Assembly: GCF_033100115.1 (NCBI RefSeq)
Contig: NZ_CP136910.1
Span: 1,116,001 to 1,180,000 of the forward strand
Origin: Anaerocolumna sp. AGMB13020
Lineage (GTDB): Bacteria > Bacillota > Clostridia > Lachnospirales > Lachnospiraceae
DNA: 64,000 nucleotides
Direction: 5' to 3'
Shown here: one piece after another, positions 36,610-46,087 of the stretch
Layout: each line of letters opens with the position of its first letter
How positions within the stretch are numbered: position 1 is the stretch's first letter
Translations under genes and position numbers: made by a program
The notes under the pieces: generated by a model
Told to the model about the DNA's origin: nothing
Seen by the model: the letters and a program-made list of their open reading frames with translations, nothing else
The model's database searches: none

Positions 36610-38118
36610 TTATGACATTGTACGAAAGGGTGCCAACGGAATTCCATTTTTTCCAAAAAGCGCTACCTCACTATAATTCGTCCAGCAATAACGAACCGCC
36701 TCCGGCTTTACAACCTGGTTGGAATAAACAAATATTTTTGAATCTCGGATTTCATATAATGCAGGCTGATAATTCAGTTCGTCATCTGTAATCTCAAAAC
36801 CATTATATTCACCTCGTACTTCAAAACCCTCTGTCGCATAATCAAAGCTCAGTTCAATCCCGCCTTCCAGGTACTCAAAAGAACGATAGATTGGACCAAA
36901 GGCTTCTTCCTCACTGCTTTTATGAAATACATGATAAAGTGCCTGCTGCGCAAGACGTTCTCCTACCAGCCTCTTATCCTTGGGGTGTATTTCGTTAAAT
37001 TCACCGCAATCCAAGGTTACAGCAATCCCTGTATTCTTAACTGTTTGGAAGGTATTCATCTGTGCCTCACGAATCAGGCACCAGTTCTTAAAATCAATTG
37101 TATCCTTGTAGCGATGCATCGGAAGCTGAACCAGTAAAAAAGGCAACGTCTGATCCCTCCAATCCGATCTCCATTGTTTAATGAGACGTGTCAATAATTT
37201 CTGATACATACCGGGTTTGTGGTCATCCGATTCCCCCTGATAATAGATAAAGCCCCTTAAGGTGTATGGAATAAGCCGTTTCAGGATAGTATGATACAGA
37301 CCACTGGGCCGAAAGGGATTCATACAACTCTTTGGTCCTGGCCATAGACAGGGTCCCAGTATTTCCTGAACTTTTTCCCAGGTCATTTCCGTGTCCTCGG
37401 AATATAATCTTGTACATTCCTTATCCCATTTCTCATGGTAATCCTCGTATTCCTTAAATTCCTTTATCTGCAGTTCTTCTGTTTTACCTTCTGTTTCCCT
37501 ATAATACTCCTCCCAGTAGGTATTCAGTTCCGCATCTTCTCTGACAGCCTCTTCTCCCATCCAGCAGGTTGCTGAAGTTCCACCCCAGTTGCAACCGATT
37601 ACCCCTACGGTAACATTTAGTTCCTCCGACAGTTTCTTTGCAAAGATATATCCGACTGCAGACCAATGTTTTGCATTTTCTTCACTGAATTCTGCCCAGC
37701 TGGTCTTGGCTTCTTTCTCATAAAATACCTCATCGATATAGGACATTTTATTGGAATAGAAATATCTTACCTTGGAATTTTTGTCCTTCTGAAGCATCTC
37801 CTGTCCGCCGGTGCAATTTCTAAGCTCATATTCCATATTGGATTGACCGCCAGCCAGCCAGACTTCACCAATTGCAACATTTACAAAATGCCTTACTTCC
37901 TTCTCACAACGAACGCTCAGTTCAAAACCCGTACCAGCTTTCATCGGTGGCAGCAACAAAGACCAGCTCTCAGCTTTTACCTTTGTTTCATAGGTATTCT
38001 CATTGAAAGTTACCACTACTGTCTTATTATTTTCACCTTGCCCAAATATACAGATATTTTTATCTCGTTGCAATACCATGTGATCACTGAATATTGCAGC
38101 TGTCTTAAATCTTGCCAT
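36610..38118 (-). CDS. Sialate O-acetylesterase-like SGNH/SASA hydrolase
   Basis: A 502-residue enzyme of the SASA carbohydrate-esterase group. A beta-sandwich start (SDHMVLQRDKNICIFGQG) precedes the catalytic SGNH domain. The nucleophile is Ser93 in GGQSNMEY. VGVIGCNWGGTSATCWM supplies the oxyanion Gly/Asn, GFIYYQGESDD is the conserved middle block, and NEIHPKDK holds the catalytic His. Known relatives remove O-acetyl groups from sialic acid, and others from acetylated plant polysaccharides. No signal peptide, so cytoplasmic. The ATG at 38118 follows GAGAGGAT. It is close to the N-glycan-like locus, which makes a sialic-acid role attractive, but no sialidase or nan gene is in the window. Confidence 0.85.
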   Translation of the reverse strand: MARFKTAAIFSDHMVLQRDKNICIFGQGENNKTVVVTFNENTYETKVKAESWSLLLPPMKAGTGFELSVRCEKEVRHFVNVAIGEVWLAGGQSNMEYELRNCTGGQEMLQKDKNSKVRYFYSNKMSYIDEVFYEKEAKTSWAEFSEENAKHWSAVGYIFAKKLSEELNVTVGVIGCNWGGTSATCWMGEEAVREDAELNTYWEEYYRETEGKTEELQIKEFKEYEDYHEKWDKECTRLYSEDTEMTWEKVQEILGPCLWPGPKSCMNPFRPSGLYHTILKRLIPYTLRGFIYYQGESDDHKPGMYQKLLTRLIKQWRSDWRDQTLPFLLVQLPMHRYKDTIDFKNWCLIREAQMNTFQTVKNTGIAVTLDCGEFNEIHPKDKRLVGERLAQQALYHVFHKSSEEEAFGPIYRSFEYLEGGIELSFDYATEGFEVRGEYNGFEITDDELNYQPALYEIRDSKIFVYSNQVVKPEAVRYCWTNYSEVALFGKNGIPLAPFRTMS

Positions 38119-38350
38119 AAGCTAATCCTCTCTCCAAATATGTAATTGCAAATATAACTTCTTTCAGAACTTTTATCATTACAAATTATAGATAGGTTAA
38201 CGTATTATCAAGGAGATAACAACATAAGAATTTAGTTATATAATGCTATAAAAAATAGTGCTTAATAAAGTTTACATCCCTTTATTTCTGAACATAAAAA
38301 TACGAACATATAGTTATAAGTCTACTTAAAAAGCAGATTTTCCCTTCTGC

Positions 38351-38379
38351 TTGACAGTTTTTTAACACAATGGCATAAT
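38351..38379 (+). promoter_or_regulatory. Sigma-A promoter of the small membrane-protein gene
   Basis: TTGACA (38351-38356), 17 bases, CATAAT (38374-38379). The leader before the ATG at 38520 contains a nested hairpin, ATTCAGG...CCTGAAT with CAAAC/GTTTG inside (about 38442-38481), 39 bp before the ATG. The rest of the 38119-38519 spacer is AT-rich and gene-free. Confidence 0.7.
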
Positions 38380-38519
38380 GTATCACACCAAGATAATATT
38401 TAATATACATTGCCAGTGAGGACGAATCACCAATGGTAAAATTCAGGTCTTGGATTTGACAAACTAGGGTTTGCCTGAATACTATGGATATATCAACTTA
38501 TTATAGGGGGAGAAAAATT

Positions 38520-39038
38520 ATGAAAACCAGATTTATTAACATTCTTAACATGAAACACAGAAAAAACCGGGCTACTATTTTTCTGTTCATAGCTATATTT
38601 ATCGGTTTGCTGGGTAGCTTAGCTGCATTTTTTTTATCTAATAATGATTTAAAGAAAGAAGAAAAGCTATATATTGGATATATTTCTATCAATAACAAAA
38701 CACTTGCATTAGATGAATTTGAGTTTATTACTTTCGAAGATAAAGAACGTATGAAAGAACTGAATCTGACCGATGAATATATGCCAAATGGATATTATAT
38801 TTATAATGAATCAGAGGAGCTTACTTATTTTAAGCTTAATAATAAAACGGAATTTACTTTTTTTGATCTTGGGAATTTATTTGTAAAAGAAGTGGAGGAT
38901 AAAAAATATACGACTTCTGATAAAGAAGAATTCAGACAATTTTTATACGGCAATAATGATGTCGCAAGAGTAACCCCCTTTTGGGTAAAAGTACGGGGCA
39001 ATACTGTCCTATCCGTCACAGAACAGTTCGTTCCATAA
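38520..39038 (+). CDS. Uncharacterised single-pass membrane protein
   Basis: A 172-residue protein with a basic N-terminus (KTRFINILNMKHRKNR), one membrane segment (ATIFLFIAIFIGLLGSLAAFFL) and an external domain of about 130 residues rich in Glu, Lys and Tyr (EKLYIGYISINNKTLALDEFEFITFED, DEYMPNGYYIYNESEE). It belongs to no family I can name. The ATG at 38520 follows GGGGGAGAAAAATT; an in-frame ATG 12 codons earlier has no ribosome site. A clear promoter precedes it, and a 114-nt hairpin follows its stop. Lower GC than its neighbours. Confidence 0.7.
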   Translation: MKTRFINILNMKHRKNRATIFLFIAIFIGLLGSLAAFFLSNNDLKKEEKLYIGYISINNKTLALDEFEFITFEDKERMKELNLTDEYMPNGYYIYNESEELTYFKLNNKTEFTFFDLGNLFVKEVEDKKYTTSDKEEFRQFLYGNNDVARVTPFWVKVRGNTVLSVTEQFVP

Positions 39039-39051
39039 CAAATCTATGATA

Positions 39052-39165
39052 AAATAGCCGTTACATATCCTTATTCTTAGATATTCTCTATCAAAAAATC
39101 AAATTGAGCATGTTAATTTGACTTTATAAAGAGTATTAAGAATACTAGATACCTAACGGCTATTT
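39052..39165. repeat. 114-nt long imperfect hairpin
   Basis: AAATAGCCGTTA (39052-39063) is the exact complement of 39154-39165. Inside, ATTCTTA/TAAGAAT and neighbours pair, and CAAATT/AATTTG forms an inner stem, giving one long hairpin. It lies in the 139-bp gap between convergent genes and is followed by TCTCTA on plus and AAATT-type runs on minus, so it may end both transcripts. It has exactly the length of the hairpin at 9198-9311 but no obvious sequence identity. Confidence 0.65.
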
Positions 39166-39177
39166 CTCTACATTCTT

Positions 39178-41418
39178 CTATTGTTCCACTACCCCAAAAT
39201 CATCTACATAGACATACGCCCCACCAGAGGGCTTATAGGCATACACCGTTGCACTGGTAACACCCGCTCCGGTTGTAAAAGGAATACTCATCATTGTCCA
39301 GGCAGTGTTAATCGAGGTTGCAGTCACATCCGTTCCTCCAAAACCGGTAACGCCAATCTGAATCTGCCCTCCCGCCTCTGCCTTAACCCAGGCGGTACAA
39401 ATATAGCTGGTATTTGGGCTTAAACCTGTAAGCACCTGCTTGATACCATCTTCACCGGCTCCCAGTCTCACACTCTTCGAACAGCTTCTTGCATTTGATA
39501 CACTTGTTGCGGTACCTCCATGCGTCGTAACCCAAGGTGAGATTATTCCGTTCTCAAACCCTGACTGCCTTACATTATTATCATAAAGCACGCTGTAATT
39601 CTCAAAAACCGGATTAGGAGGCGAGGAAAAATTATGCCCTGCCGTCCAGTTGGTTCCGCCATATTCATAAGCTCCAATATCCGGTGCTGAACCAATATAC
39701 CCCTCCGTAATTCCAGGTATTACGACTCCTGCATTAATAGCCGGAGACGCTGCCTGCAGTCTGAAGTCATAAGATGAAATATCAGAAAATAACGGATTGG
39801 TTCCTGAGAAAATATTATTTCCCTCTATATGAGTTCCCGGCAGTGTAAAGGCAGTAGTAAAAATGTTGTTGAAAATCCTGTCACCATACATATCTGTCTG
39901 AAAATTACTTCCCCAATATCCCACATTCCCGTTACCGTAAGTGGTATTGTTATAAATCAGGTTAAAGTTGCTTGGCGTGTTCAATCTGATTCCCGTATAG
40001 TTTCCCCATACAACATTATGATGCACAATATAACCCTTGCTGCCATTATCCAGATAGATACCGGTGCTGGAAAAATTCTTTGCCAGATTATCATGGATGT
40101 AATTGTGATGTATTGCCGTCCCCTGCCCATCCCAGGCAAATTCATAGAGTATTCCGCAGTCTCTTGTCAGCTTTCCTGCATTATATAGATTATTATACTG
40201 TATACGGCTGTTTTGGGTTGGCATAAATATCAGGTGGCGGCCGGCATTATACACCGTATTATGACTGATCAGATGGTTTGACCCCAGTAAATAAATTGCC
40301 GGGATATCCGCTGCCGAATAATCTGCTTCATGGATAAGATTATTGATAACCTTATTTCCAGTGCCCTGTATACTCACCAGATTACCAGAGCTGTAAGTCA
40401 AGGTACTGTTCCTGAGCTCATTGTTGGTACCAGACATAAATATCCCGGTACTGTATTGGCTGGTAACATCAGAATCATGGCTGATATATTCCGCAGTAAG
40501 GTCAGACACTTTGCAGTAATTAGAGGCTGACATTCTGATACTGGAGGCAAAGATGTTGATTCCGGTAATGTTTATGTAAGAGCGGGAGCTCAAATCAAAT
40601 GCATAGGTCCGCTTTTTTGCTTCTACTGTAAGCGTATTTGGATTAACACCACCGGGTGCCCATAAGTAAAGCCTGCTGGTACTGCTGTCATAATACCATT
40701 CACCGGCACTGTCAAGCTCCTTAAGATTACCCGTGATATAATAGCTGTTGCCTGCCGCCGCGGCAATCCCCATAGCGTCAAAGGTAATGGAACCGACACC
40801 TGAACTGGTGATAGTACTTTTATAAGATTTATACCCGGTTCCGGGAACACACCAAACCGTTTTGCCAACCCAATAACCGGCAGCCTGTGTTAAGTCCGCA
40901 TCATAGATTGTTGTGGAGGAACCGGAATCAACGGTTGCAAAGGTTGCATTTAAAGGGTCAAGGGTTGCCGAATTTGGCCATCTGGCTTCAAATTGCATTT
41001 GTTTGTTAACAAATATTTGATCTTTTGTTCCAAGGGAACCAGTCATAGGTGCATAATAGACAGAGCCGGAGTAATTTACCCAGCCAGTAACGGGCTCTGC
41101 GCCGGAAACTGTTACCGTCTCTCCTGTATACGCCTTAAAGTTTATGGGATTGGCAGAAGTCCCGGAAGTATTCAGGGTAACAGTTTCCCGATAGGTCCCC
41201 CCTCGTATGATACAGGTATCTCCTGCTGTCATGGTATCTGCTGCCTTTTGTATGGTTTTCCATGGATTTGATAAGGTACCGGTTCCAGTGATGTCATTCC
41301 CTGTCGCAGAAACATAATATACGGAAGCTGCTTTTGCGCTTCCACCACTCAGGTTTAAAGTAAACAAATTAATCAGCAAGATTACAACGAAGAACATAGA
41401 GCCTTTTCTCTTATTCAC
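39178..41418 (-). CDS. Secreted right-handed beta-helix protein with C-terminal carbohydrate-binding module
   Basis: A 746-residue secreted protein. The signal peptide (KRKGSMFFVVILLINLFTLNLS) is followed by YYVSATGNDITGTGTLSNPWKTIQKAADTM and IIRGGTYRETVTL, the usual entry to a pectin-lyase-type parallel beta-helix. Asn/Gly-rich coils (NELRNSTLTY, NNLYNAG, HHNYIHDN, HHNVVWGNYTGIRL) run to about 590. The last 130 residues form a CBM4/9-like sandwich ending YVYVDDFGVVEQ. The start is GTG at 41418, after a perfect AGGAGG. It probably binds and cleaves a plant polysaccharide outside the cell; the reaction (lyase or hydrolase) is not evident. The adjacent 41616-44339 gene has a similar fold. Confidence 0.82.
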   Translation of the reverse strand: MNKRKGSMFFVVILLINLFTLNLSGGSAKAASVYYVSATGNDITGTGTLSNPWKTIQKAADTMTAGDTCIIRGGTYRETVTLNTSGTSANPINFKAYTGETVTVSGAEPVTGWVNYSGSVYYAPMTGSLGTKDQIFVNKQMQFEARWPNSATLDPLNATFATVDSGSSTTIYDADLTQAAGYWVGKTVWCVPGTGYKSYKSTITSSGVGSITFDAMGIAAAAGNSYYITGNLKELDSAGEWYYDSSTSRLYLWAPGGVNPNTLTVEAKKRTYAFDLSSRSYINITGINIFASSIRMSASNYCKVSDLTAEYISHDSDVTSQYSTGIFMSGTNNELRNSTLTYSSGNLVSIQGTGNKVINNLIHEADYSAADIPAIYLLGSNHLISHNTVYNAGRHLIFMPTQNSRIQYNNLYNAGKLTRDCGILYEFAWDGQGTAIHHNYIHDNLAKNFSSTGIYLDNGSKGYIVHHNVVWGNYTGIRLNTPSNFNLIYNNTTYGNGNVGYWGSNFQTDMYGDRIFNNIFTTAFTLPGTHIEGNNIFSGTNPLFSDISSYDFRLQAASPAINAGVVIPGITEGYIGSAPDIGAYEYGGTNWTAGHNFSSPPNPVFENYSVLYDNNVRQSGFENGIISPWVTTHGGTATSVSNARSCSKSVRLGAGEDGIKQVLTGLSPNTSYICTAWVKAEAGGQIQIGVTGFGGTDVTATSINTAWTMMSIPFTTGAGVTSATVYAYKPSGGAYVYVDDFGVVEQ

Positions 41419-41615
41419 AGCTTACCTCCTGTAATAAATTCTATTTTCAGATATGGCTTCTACGCATGGACTTGCGTTCACTGTTAACTATTTTCTGACA
41501 TTGAAATCGATGCGTATAGTTAAGCCCTGGTTATTTTATCGACTTTTATCAATACACAGTCTATGATTCTTTTGGCTGATACCATAATTTAATGAAGCCG
41601 CCAGTAAAAGCTTCT

Positions 41616-44339
41616 CTACTGTACCAATCCTGCCAACGCCTTTATTTTCTCTGTCAGCTCCTTATATTTACCGGATTTATCGTTTCCGTCAGAAAAACTT
41701 TTAAAGAATTCCAATATCTGTTTTATCTTCGTAACACTGTCGCTGTTTTCGGAATTATTTTCAGCCGTTGCAAAGACTGCTTTGCAGATATTCACACTTT
41801 CAACCAGAATATAATCAAACTGGTCATTGGTAATTATCCAGGGGGATTGCAGCTTCGCCTGGGCAAGAAATGCTGTCATATGTAACAGTACCTGTTTATA
41901 CTGTTCTTTGCTTAATGCATCCGTTACCTTTCCAAGACTCTTAAGTAAAAGTTCTTTGGACACCTTATTAATATCAAGATTATTAATATAATCTTTCAGA
42001 TTTTCAGTAAGAGCTTTCCCTGAGAGTCCTTTGGGACCAAATTCATTCATATTGTGATTTTTAAAGGAGGGCATCTGATCCAGTAACGCAAGTCCAGCAT
42101 TAAGCTCATAATTTCCGCTGCCATAGCCCGCAAACCCCGGATCTTCCGTTAAAGCTCTATTGTTAGTTCCCAGCATAAGCTGCTGCGCTCCCCTGGCTCC
42201 GCTTGGAAGAATTGCACCATTTATAAGACTTAAAGGAAATTTGATATTTACCGTTAAATTTTCCTCAAAGGTATTCGTTGCAACAGCCGCATAGAATTCC
42301 TGATCAAAGGTCAAAAGCTCCGGATATCTGGCAGCATAAATGGGATTAGCTGCATACTTTTTAACAAGTTCAAGTCTTCTGAGCGTTTCTGCATCAGCAG
42401 TATTCCAGGTCATCTCCGGTTTGTAGTTATCAAACCCCCAATAGGTGGCAGAACAGTCTAAAAACAGATTTCCCTTAATGGTATTGCGGGTTCCCTGGGC
42501 CCTAACTGCCACCACATTATTGGCTCTGTCAGAACCGATGTTTGCAAAGATATTATTATAAATTTGCAGAGCATGACCGTTATTATCCGTCCTTATTCCA
42601 CATACATTAAATTGCTTGGTGTATTGCCCCACCGGGAAGATACCAAGATTGTAGATGTAATTGTTTTTAAATACAGACCCTCTCTGCTGAGGGCTGATTT
42701 CATTTCTGGTATAGATTGCATCCATATCCAGGCACTCTTTTACAGCATCATGGATTTTATTGTATTCAAAGATATGATCATTTCCGCCAAAATTTATAAT
42801 ACAATGAGGTCCGTCAAATACATCGTTATAAGCTACTCTTCCTCCCACCCCCTGCAAAGCAATTGCCGGGTTGTATGCCTTATGCTGATAGCCGATTCTG
42901 TGAATGGTGTTGCTGATAATCGTATTCTCACTTGAGGTCAGAGTCTCATAGTCACCACCGGACATAAAAACACCGGTTCCACCTATGTTCTTAATCTCAT
43001 TATTCTCCAGCTTGATTTTAGTACCCCGAAAAATCAGTCCGCCTTGTCCGAAGTTTCGGATCAGGCAATTCGTGAACTCTATTCCCACAACGCCCGGTCC
43101 ATCATCCAGAAAACCATCCCATATATGTCCTGGAAAGACCTGGGCTTCCGGATAGTCAGCAGGTGAAGCAAGTCTAAGGAAATGAGTAGATGTAGGGTCA
43201 AAGGTTATGGGATTTGTGACATTGTTCTTTATTAAGAACTCACCATAGGTCATCATCTGATAATCTTTGGTGGTGCCCAGAGCTGCGTAACCTCTGCCGC
43301 CTTCAATAGTCATATTAGTAACTGAAATATTCTTAGCTCCGTTGAAATAAAAAATAGGTTTTCCTATGGTAGATAACTCAATCTTATAGCTTTTTGTACT
43401 GAAGTCCGCCGGTGGCAGATAGTAAAGCTTACCTTCTTCTCTGTCTATGTAATATTCACCTGTCTCATCTAATTCTTCCAGCAGGTTTTCTGCAAAATAC
43501 CAACCATTTGTGTAATAAGTCTTTATTTTGCCTTCCTTTAGCTTGATTTTTTTCTCAGTGGTGTTAATGCTCTCAATTGGATAATAGTTATTTTCATAAT
43601 TAATGGATAGAGTACCGCATATCCAGGCATCTGTTGCATTTGCCCAGCTGGAGGGTCTGTCTATATCATACTTAAAGGACATTTCCTCCGGCAGAAGGTA
43701 TTTATTATCCACGGGAATAGTCCCCTCATTGGGATAGCGTGCCAGCGTCTGATTTTCACCATTAACAATGAGCTCAGCAGCCATGTATTGTCCTTTGTTA
43801 AAATAATGGTAACCTCTGGTATTTAAAACTCCGTATTCTGTGATATCATTCCCTCTTAAATCTGCAACCAGTACTTTACCTGCTGCCTCCTGGTCAATTA
43901 TCCGTACCTTTTCTTCTTCCTGAATTGGCCTGAACCAGCTTTGTTCAATGGGTTTGCTGCCGGATAAGCTTACCTCCTCTCCCGGGTAGGCTGTGTACGT
44001 AATCTTTCCATTTTCCGTGCCGGAATCCTCCGGGCCAAAAACCAAAGAATCATAAAGATAATAGGTACCTTCTCTAAGATATACTTTGGCACCTCCACTG
44101 GGCAGCTTACCGTTGCCAATCAGACTGCGAACCGCCTCCTGGGCTTTCTGAATCGACTTAAATGGAGCCTTTTTGCTGCCATTGTTACTGTCACTGCCGT
44201 TATTATCCACATAATAACTTGCAAAATTTTGAGAGTTCGACATAGGTTCCGCATCAGCAGCCGCATAGCTTGTCAAATTTGGCGGCAGCAATAAAAACGC
44301 TGCCAACATGATACACATAATCTTTTTACCCTTTCTCAT
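41616..44339 (-). CDS. Secreted beta-helix glycosidase-like protein (GH141-like)
   Basis: A 907-residue secreted protein with signal peptide KKIMCIMLAAFLLLPPNLTSYAAA. YYVDNNGSDSNNGSKKAPFKSIQKAQEAV and VYLREGTYYLYDSLVFGPEDSGTENGKITYTAYPGE lead into a large parallel beta-helix with an inserted sandwich (NQTLARYPNEG). These are features of GH141 and related GH120-type enzymes. Coils such as NNEIKNIGGTGVFMSGGDYE and RIGYQHKAYNPAIALQG follow. The last 130 residues are helical (SKELLLKSLGKVTDALS), like a cell-wall or surface-association module. The ATG at 44339 follows AGGAGGG. Family 141 is my best guess; activity may be fucosidase or xylanase-like. Confidence 0.72.
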   Translation of the reverse strand: MRKGKKIMCIMLAAFLLLPPNLTSYAAADAEPMSNSQNFASYYVDNNGSDSNNGSKKAPFKSIQKAQEAVRSLIGNGKLPSGGAKVYLREGTYYLYDSLVFGPEDSGTENGKITYTAYPGEEVSLSGSKPIEQSWFRPIQEEEKVRIIDQEAAGKVLVADLRGNDITEYGVLNTRGYHYFNKGQYMAAELIVNGENQTLARYPNEGTIPVDNKYLLPEEMSFKYDIDRPSSWANATDAWICGTLSINYENNYYPIESINTTEKKIKLKEGKIKTYYTNGWYFAENLLEELDETGEYYIDREEGKLYYLPPADFSTKSYKIELSTIGKPIFYFNGAKNISVTNMTIEGGRGYAALGTTKDYQMMTYGEFLIKNNVTNPITFDPTSTHFLRLASPADYPEAQVFPGHIWDGFLDDGPGVVGIEFTNCLIRNFGQGGLIFRGTKIKLENNEIKNIGGTGVFMSGGDYETLTSSENTIISNTIHRIGYQHKAYNPAIALQGVGGRVAYNDVFDGPHCIINFGGNDHIFEYNKIHDAVKECLDMDAIYTRNEISPQQRGSVFKNNYIYNLGIFPVGQYTKQFNVCGIRTDNNGHALQIYNNIFANIGSDRANNVVAVRAQGTRNTIKGNLFLDCSATYWGFDNYKPEMTWNTADAETLRRLELVKKYAANPIYAARYPELLTFDQEFYAAVATNTFEENLTVNIKFPLSLINGAILPSGARGAQQLMLGTNNRALTEDPGFAGYGSGNYELNAGLALLDQMPSFKNHNMNEFGPKGLSGKALTENLKDYINNLDINKVSKELLLKSLGKVTDALSKEQYKQVLLHMTAFLAQAKLQSPWIITNDQFDYILVESVNICKAVFATAENNSENSDSVTKIKQILEFFKSFSDGNDKSGKYKELTEKIKALAGLVQ

Positions 44340-44921
44340 ACTGAATCCCTCCTATATTTTTGATTTATTTAATAACGGTTTAACCCTATTATTAACTTGA
44401 AAAATCAATCCTGTGGACTGGCTGCGATTGTATTATTCACTACATAACAGAATGCAAATAACCTTATGCTGGGGATTGGGATTTACTAAATTATATCTAA
44501 ATATTTTATTTTCTATATGTTTTTATTGTTATTTTCTTAATATATTTATTTCTCTAACTTATTTTTGGACTATTCAATTCGTCATTTTGTATATTTTTAT
44601 CTTCTATTTACATTTTTCATTATATCTATTGCCAAATATTTGAACAACAGTAGAAATTTAACATAGCAGCAGTATTTTAACCTTTATTACATAAAACGCG
44701 TAACAAATTGTTTGACACTTTGTCTATTTATACCCCAGGTACTGCTACAGGCGTTTCTACAGGAAGGAATATCTGAAGGATTACCGAAAGAGCAATCCGG
44801 TTGCTTTCATATGCGCTCTATGATAAAGTAGATTTATAGTGGTATTTAAATTTAAACACTTTAAGTAAATAAAATATGGCAAACATATTTTTCTACAATA
44901 ACTACACTTTAGGAGATTATA
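44340..44921. other. Long AT-rich spacer, no supported gene
   Basis: A 582-bp spacer between divergent genes. A 76-codon plus-strand frame at 44413-44643 is just translated AT-rich DNA (Phe/Leu/Ile/Tyr-rich, no ribosome site). Around 44745-44830 the DNA is GC-richer, and one frame reads VLLQAFLQEGISEGLPKEQ. This loosely resembles a pyrroline-5-carboxylate reductase segment, perhaps a gene remnant. A TTGACA at 44711 lacks a matching -10 box. Confidence 0.4.
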
Positions 44922-45488
44922 ATGACACTTGATATAAAAAGATGCGATTGGGCTGTTAAAAGCAAACTAGAGCAGGATTATCACGATAAAGAATGGGGCA
45001 TTCCGGTACATGATGATAGAAAGCTTTTTAAATTGTTAATTCTTGAAGGCAAGCAGGCAGGCTTAAGCTGGTCAACGATACTGACAAAAATGGATACTCT
45101 TTGCGAAGCATTTGATGATTTCGATCCAACTATCCTTGCAGCGTATGACGAAGCAAAGGTCGAGATGCTTTTACAAAATAATGGAATCATCAGAAACCGC
45201 CAAAAAGTTAATGCTGTTATTAATAATGCAAAATCGTACTTTAAACTGTTAGAGGAATTTGGTTCTTTGGACAGCTATTTATGGGCATTTGTAGATAACA
45301 AACCTATTATAAATTCCTGGACTCGTATTGAGGAAGTCCCCTCAAGCAGCCTAATCTCTGATTCAATCAGTAAGGATATGAAAAAGCGAGGTTTTAAGTT
45401 TGTTGGTACAACAACCATCTATGCATTTATGCAATCAATCGGGATGGTTAATGATCACCTGGTATCCTGCGCTTTCTATAACCGTTAG
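44922..45488 (+). CDS. tag: DNA-3-methyladenine glycosylase I
   Basis: A 188-residue protein of the Tag family. It excises 3-methyladenine from alkylated DNA in base-excision repair. It opens KRCDWAVKSKLEQDYHDKEWGIPVHDDRKLFKLLILEGKQAGLSW, the conserved Tag N-terminus with the base-binding Glu and Trp. NNGIIRNRQKVNAVINNAK is the helix-hairpin-helix region. FKFVGTTTIYAFMQSIGMVNDH includes the C-terminal zinc/base-site part. Length fits the family. The ATG follows TAGGAGAT. It is followed 82 bp later by a small NTF2-like protein on the same strand. Confidence 0.95.
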   Translation: MTLDIKRCDWAVKSKLEQDYHDKEWGIPVHDDRKLFKLLILEGKQAGLSWSTILTKMDTLCEAFDDFDPTILAAYDEAKVEMLLQNNGIIRNRQKVNAVINNAKSYFKLLEEFGSLDSYLWAFVDNKPIINSWTRIEEVPSSSLISDSISKDMKKRGFKFVGTTTIYAFMQSIGMVNDHLVSCAFYNR

Positions 45489-45570
45489 TTCTCAATACAA
45501 ATAGAATTAATATGACATACTGTAGTCTGATTTCCTATGGTAGTATATCCTTAAAAAAGGAGTCATTATC

Positions 45571-45927
45571 ATGTTAACGAAATTACCCACACCTATTGCA
45601 CTTTATATGGATTCGCTAAACAACGGCAATCTCTCAAGCCTTAAGGAATGCCTGGCAGAGGATGCTCATATTTATGATCTGGGAGAAGATACTCATATAT
45701 ATGGGCTTACTTCTATAATAGCTTGGCGCGGAAACACCAATGACGAGTATCAATTGAAATCAAAAGTTATAAACCTGGAAGACAAGCATGGGATAATCAT
45801 TGTAACCTCCTTAACCAGCGGAAATTTTCCAAGCAGTCCCCATTTGTTCTATTATTTCTTCTCCTTATGCGATAATCAGATTACGAACCTGGAAATAGTT
45901 CCCGGTGAAGGAAATGTACAGATATAA
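45571..45927 (+). CDS. SnoaL/NTF2-like small protein
   Basis: A 118-residue protein with the cone-shaped NTF2 pattern: an N-terminal helix (IALYMDSLNNGNLSSLKECLAEDAHIYD), a short helix (LTSIIAWRGN), then four strands (IIIVTSLTSGNF, LFYYFFSLCDNQITNLEIVPG). Such folds bind small molecules or act as simple enzymes. No catalytic residue is evident. The ATG follows AAAAAGGAG. It may be cotranscribed with tag. Confidence 0.72.
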   Translation: MLTKLPTPIALYMDSLNNGNLSSLKECLAEDAHIYDLGEDTHIYGLTSIIAWRGNTNDEYQLKSKVINLEDKHGIIIVTSLTSGNFPSSPHLFYYFFSLCDNQITNLEIVPGEGNVQI

Positions 45928-46014
45928 TTCCAAACATTTCTGACCTGCCCATGCGTCTAAACTTAAAAGAAGCAGCCACGAGCTTCCGGACTTATACCAA
46001 TTGAAATACTTAAA

Positions 46015-46052
46015 TAAAACAATGAGACGCAGAATTGAAGTTTCTGCGTCTC
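46015..46052 (-). terminator. Terminator of the MacB-type ABC exporter operon
   Basis: GAGACGCAGAA (46024-46034), a 7-base loop, exact complement 46042-46052, followed on the minus strand by ATTGTTTTATTT. It lies 36 bp past the ATP-binding gene stop and may also terminate plus-strand transcripts from tag. Confidence 0.8.
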
Positions 46053-46087
46053 AAAGATTTTAATATTCTTATTATAAATTGCTCATA

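Noticed and set aside
44413..44643. 76-codon membrane-like frame
   Set aside because: Composition reflects AT-rich DNA (Phe/Ile/Leu/Tyr codons); no ribosome site, and it lies in a divergent promoter region.
44740..44832. Remnant of a pyrroline-5-carboxylate reductase gene
   Set aside because: Only about 20 residues loosely resemble ProC and no further homologous sequence was seen around it; too weak to call.
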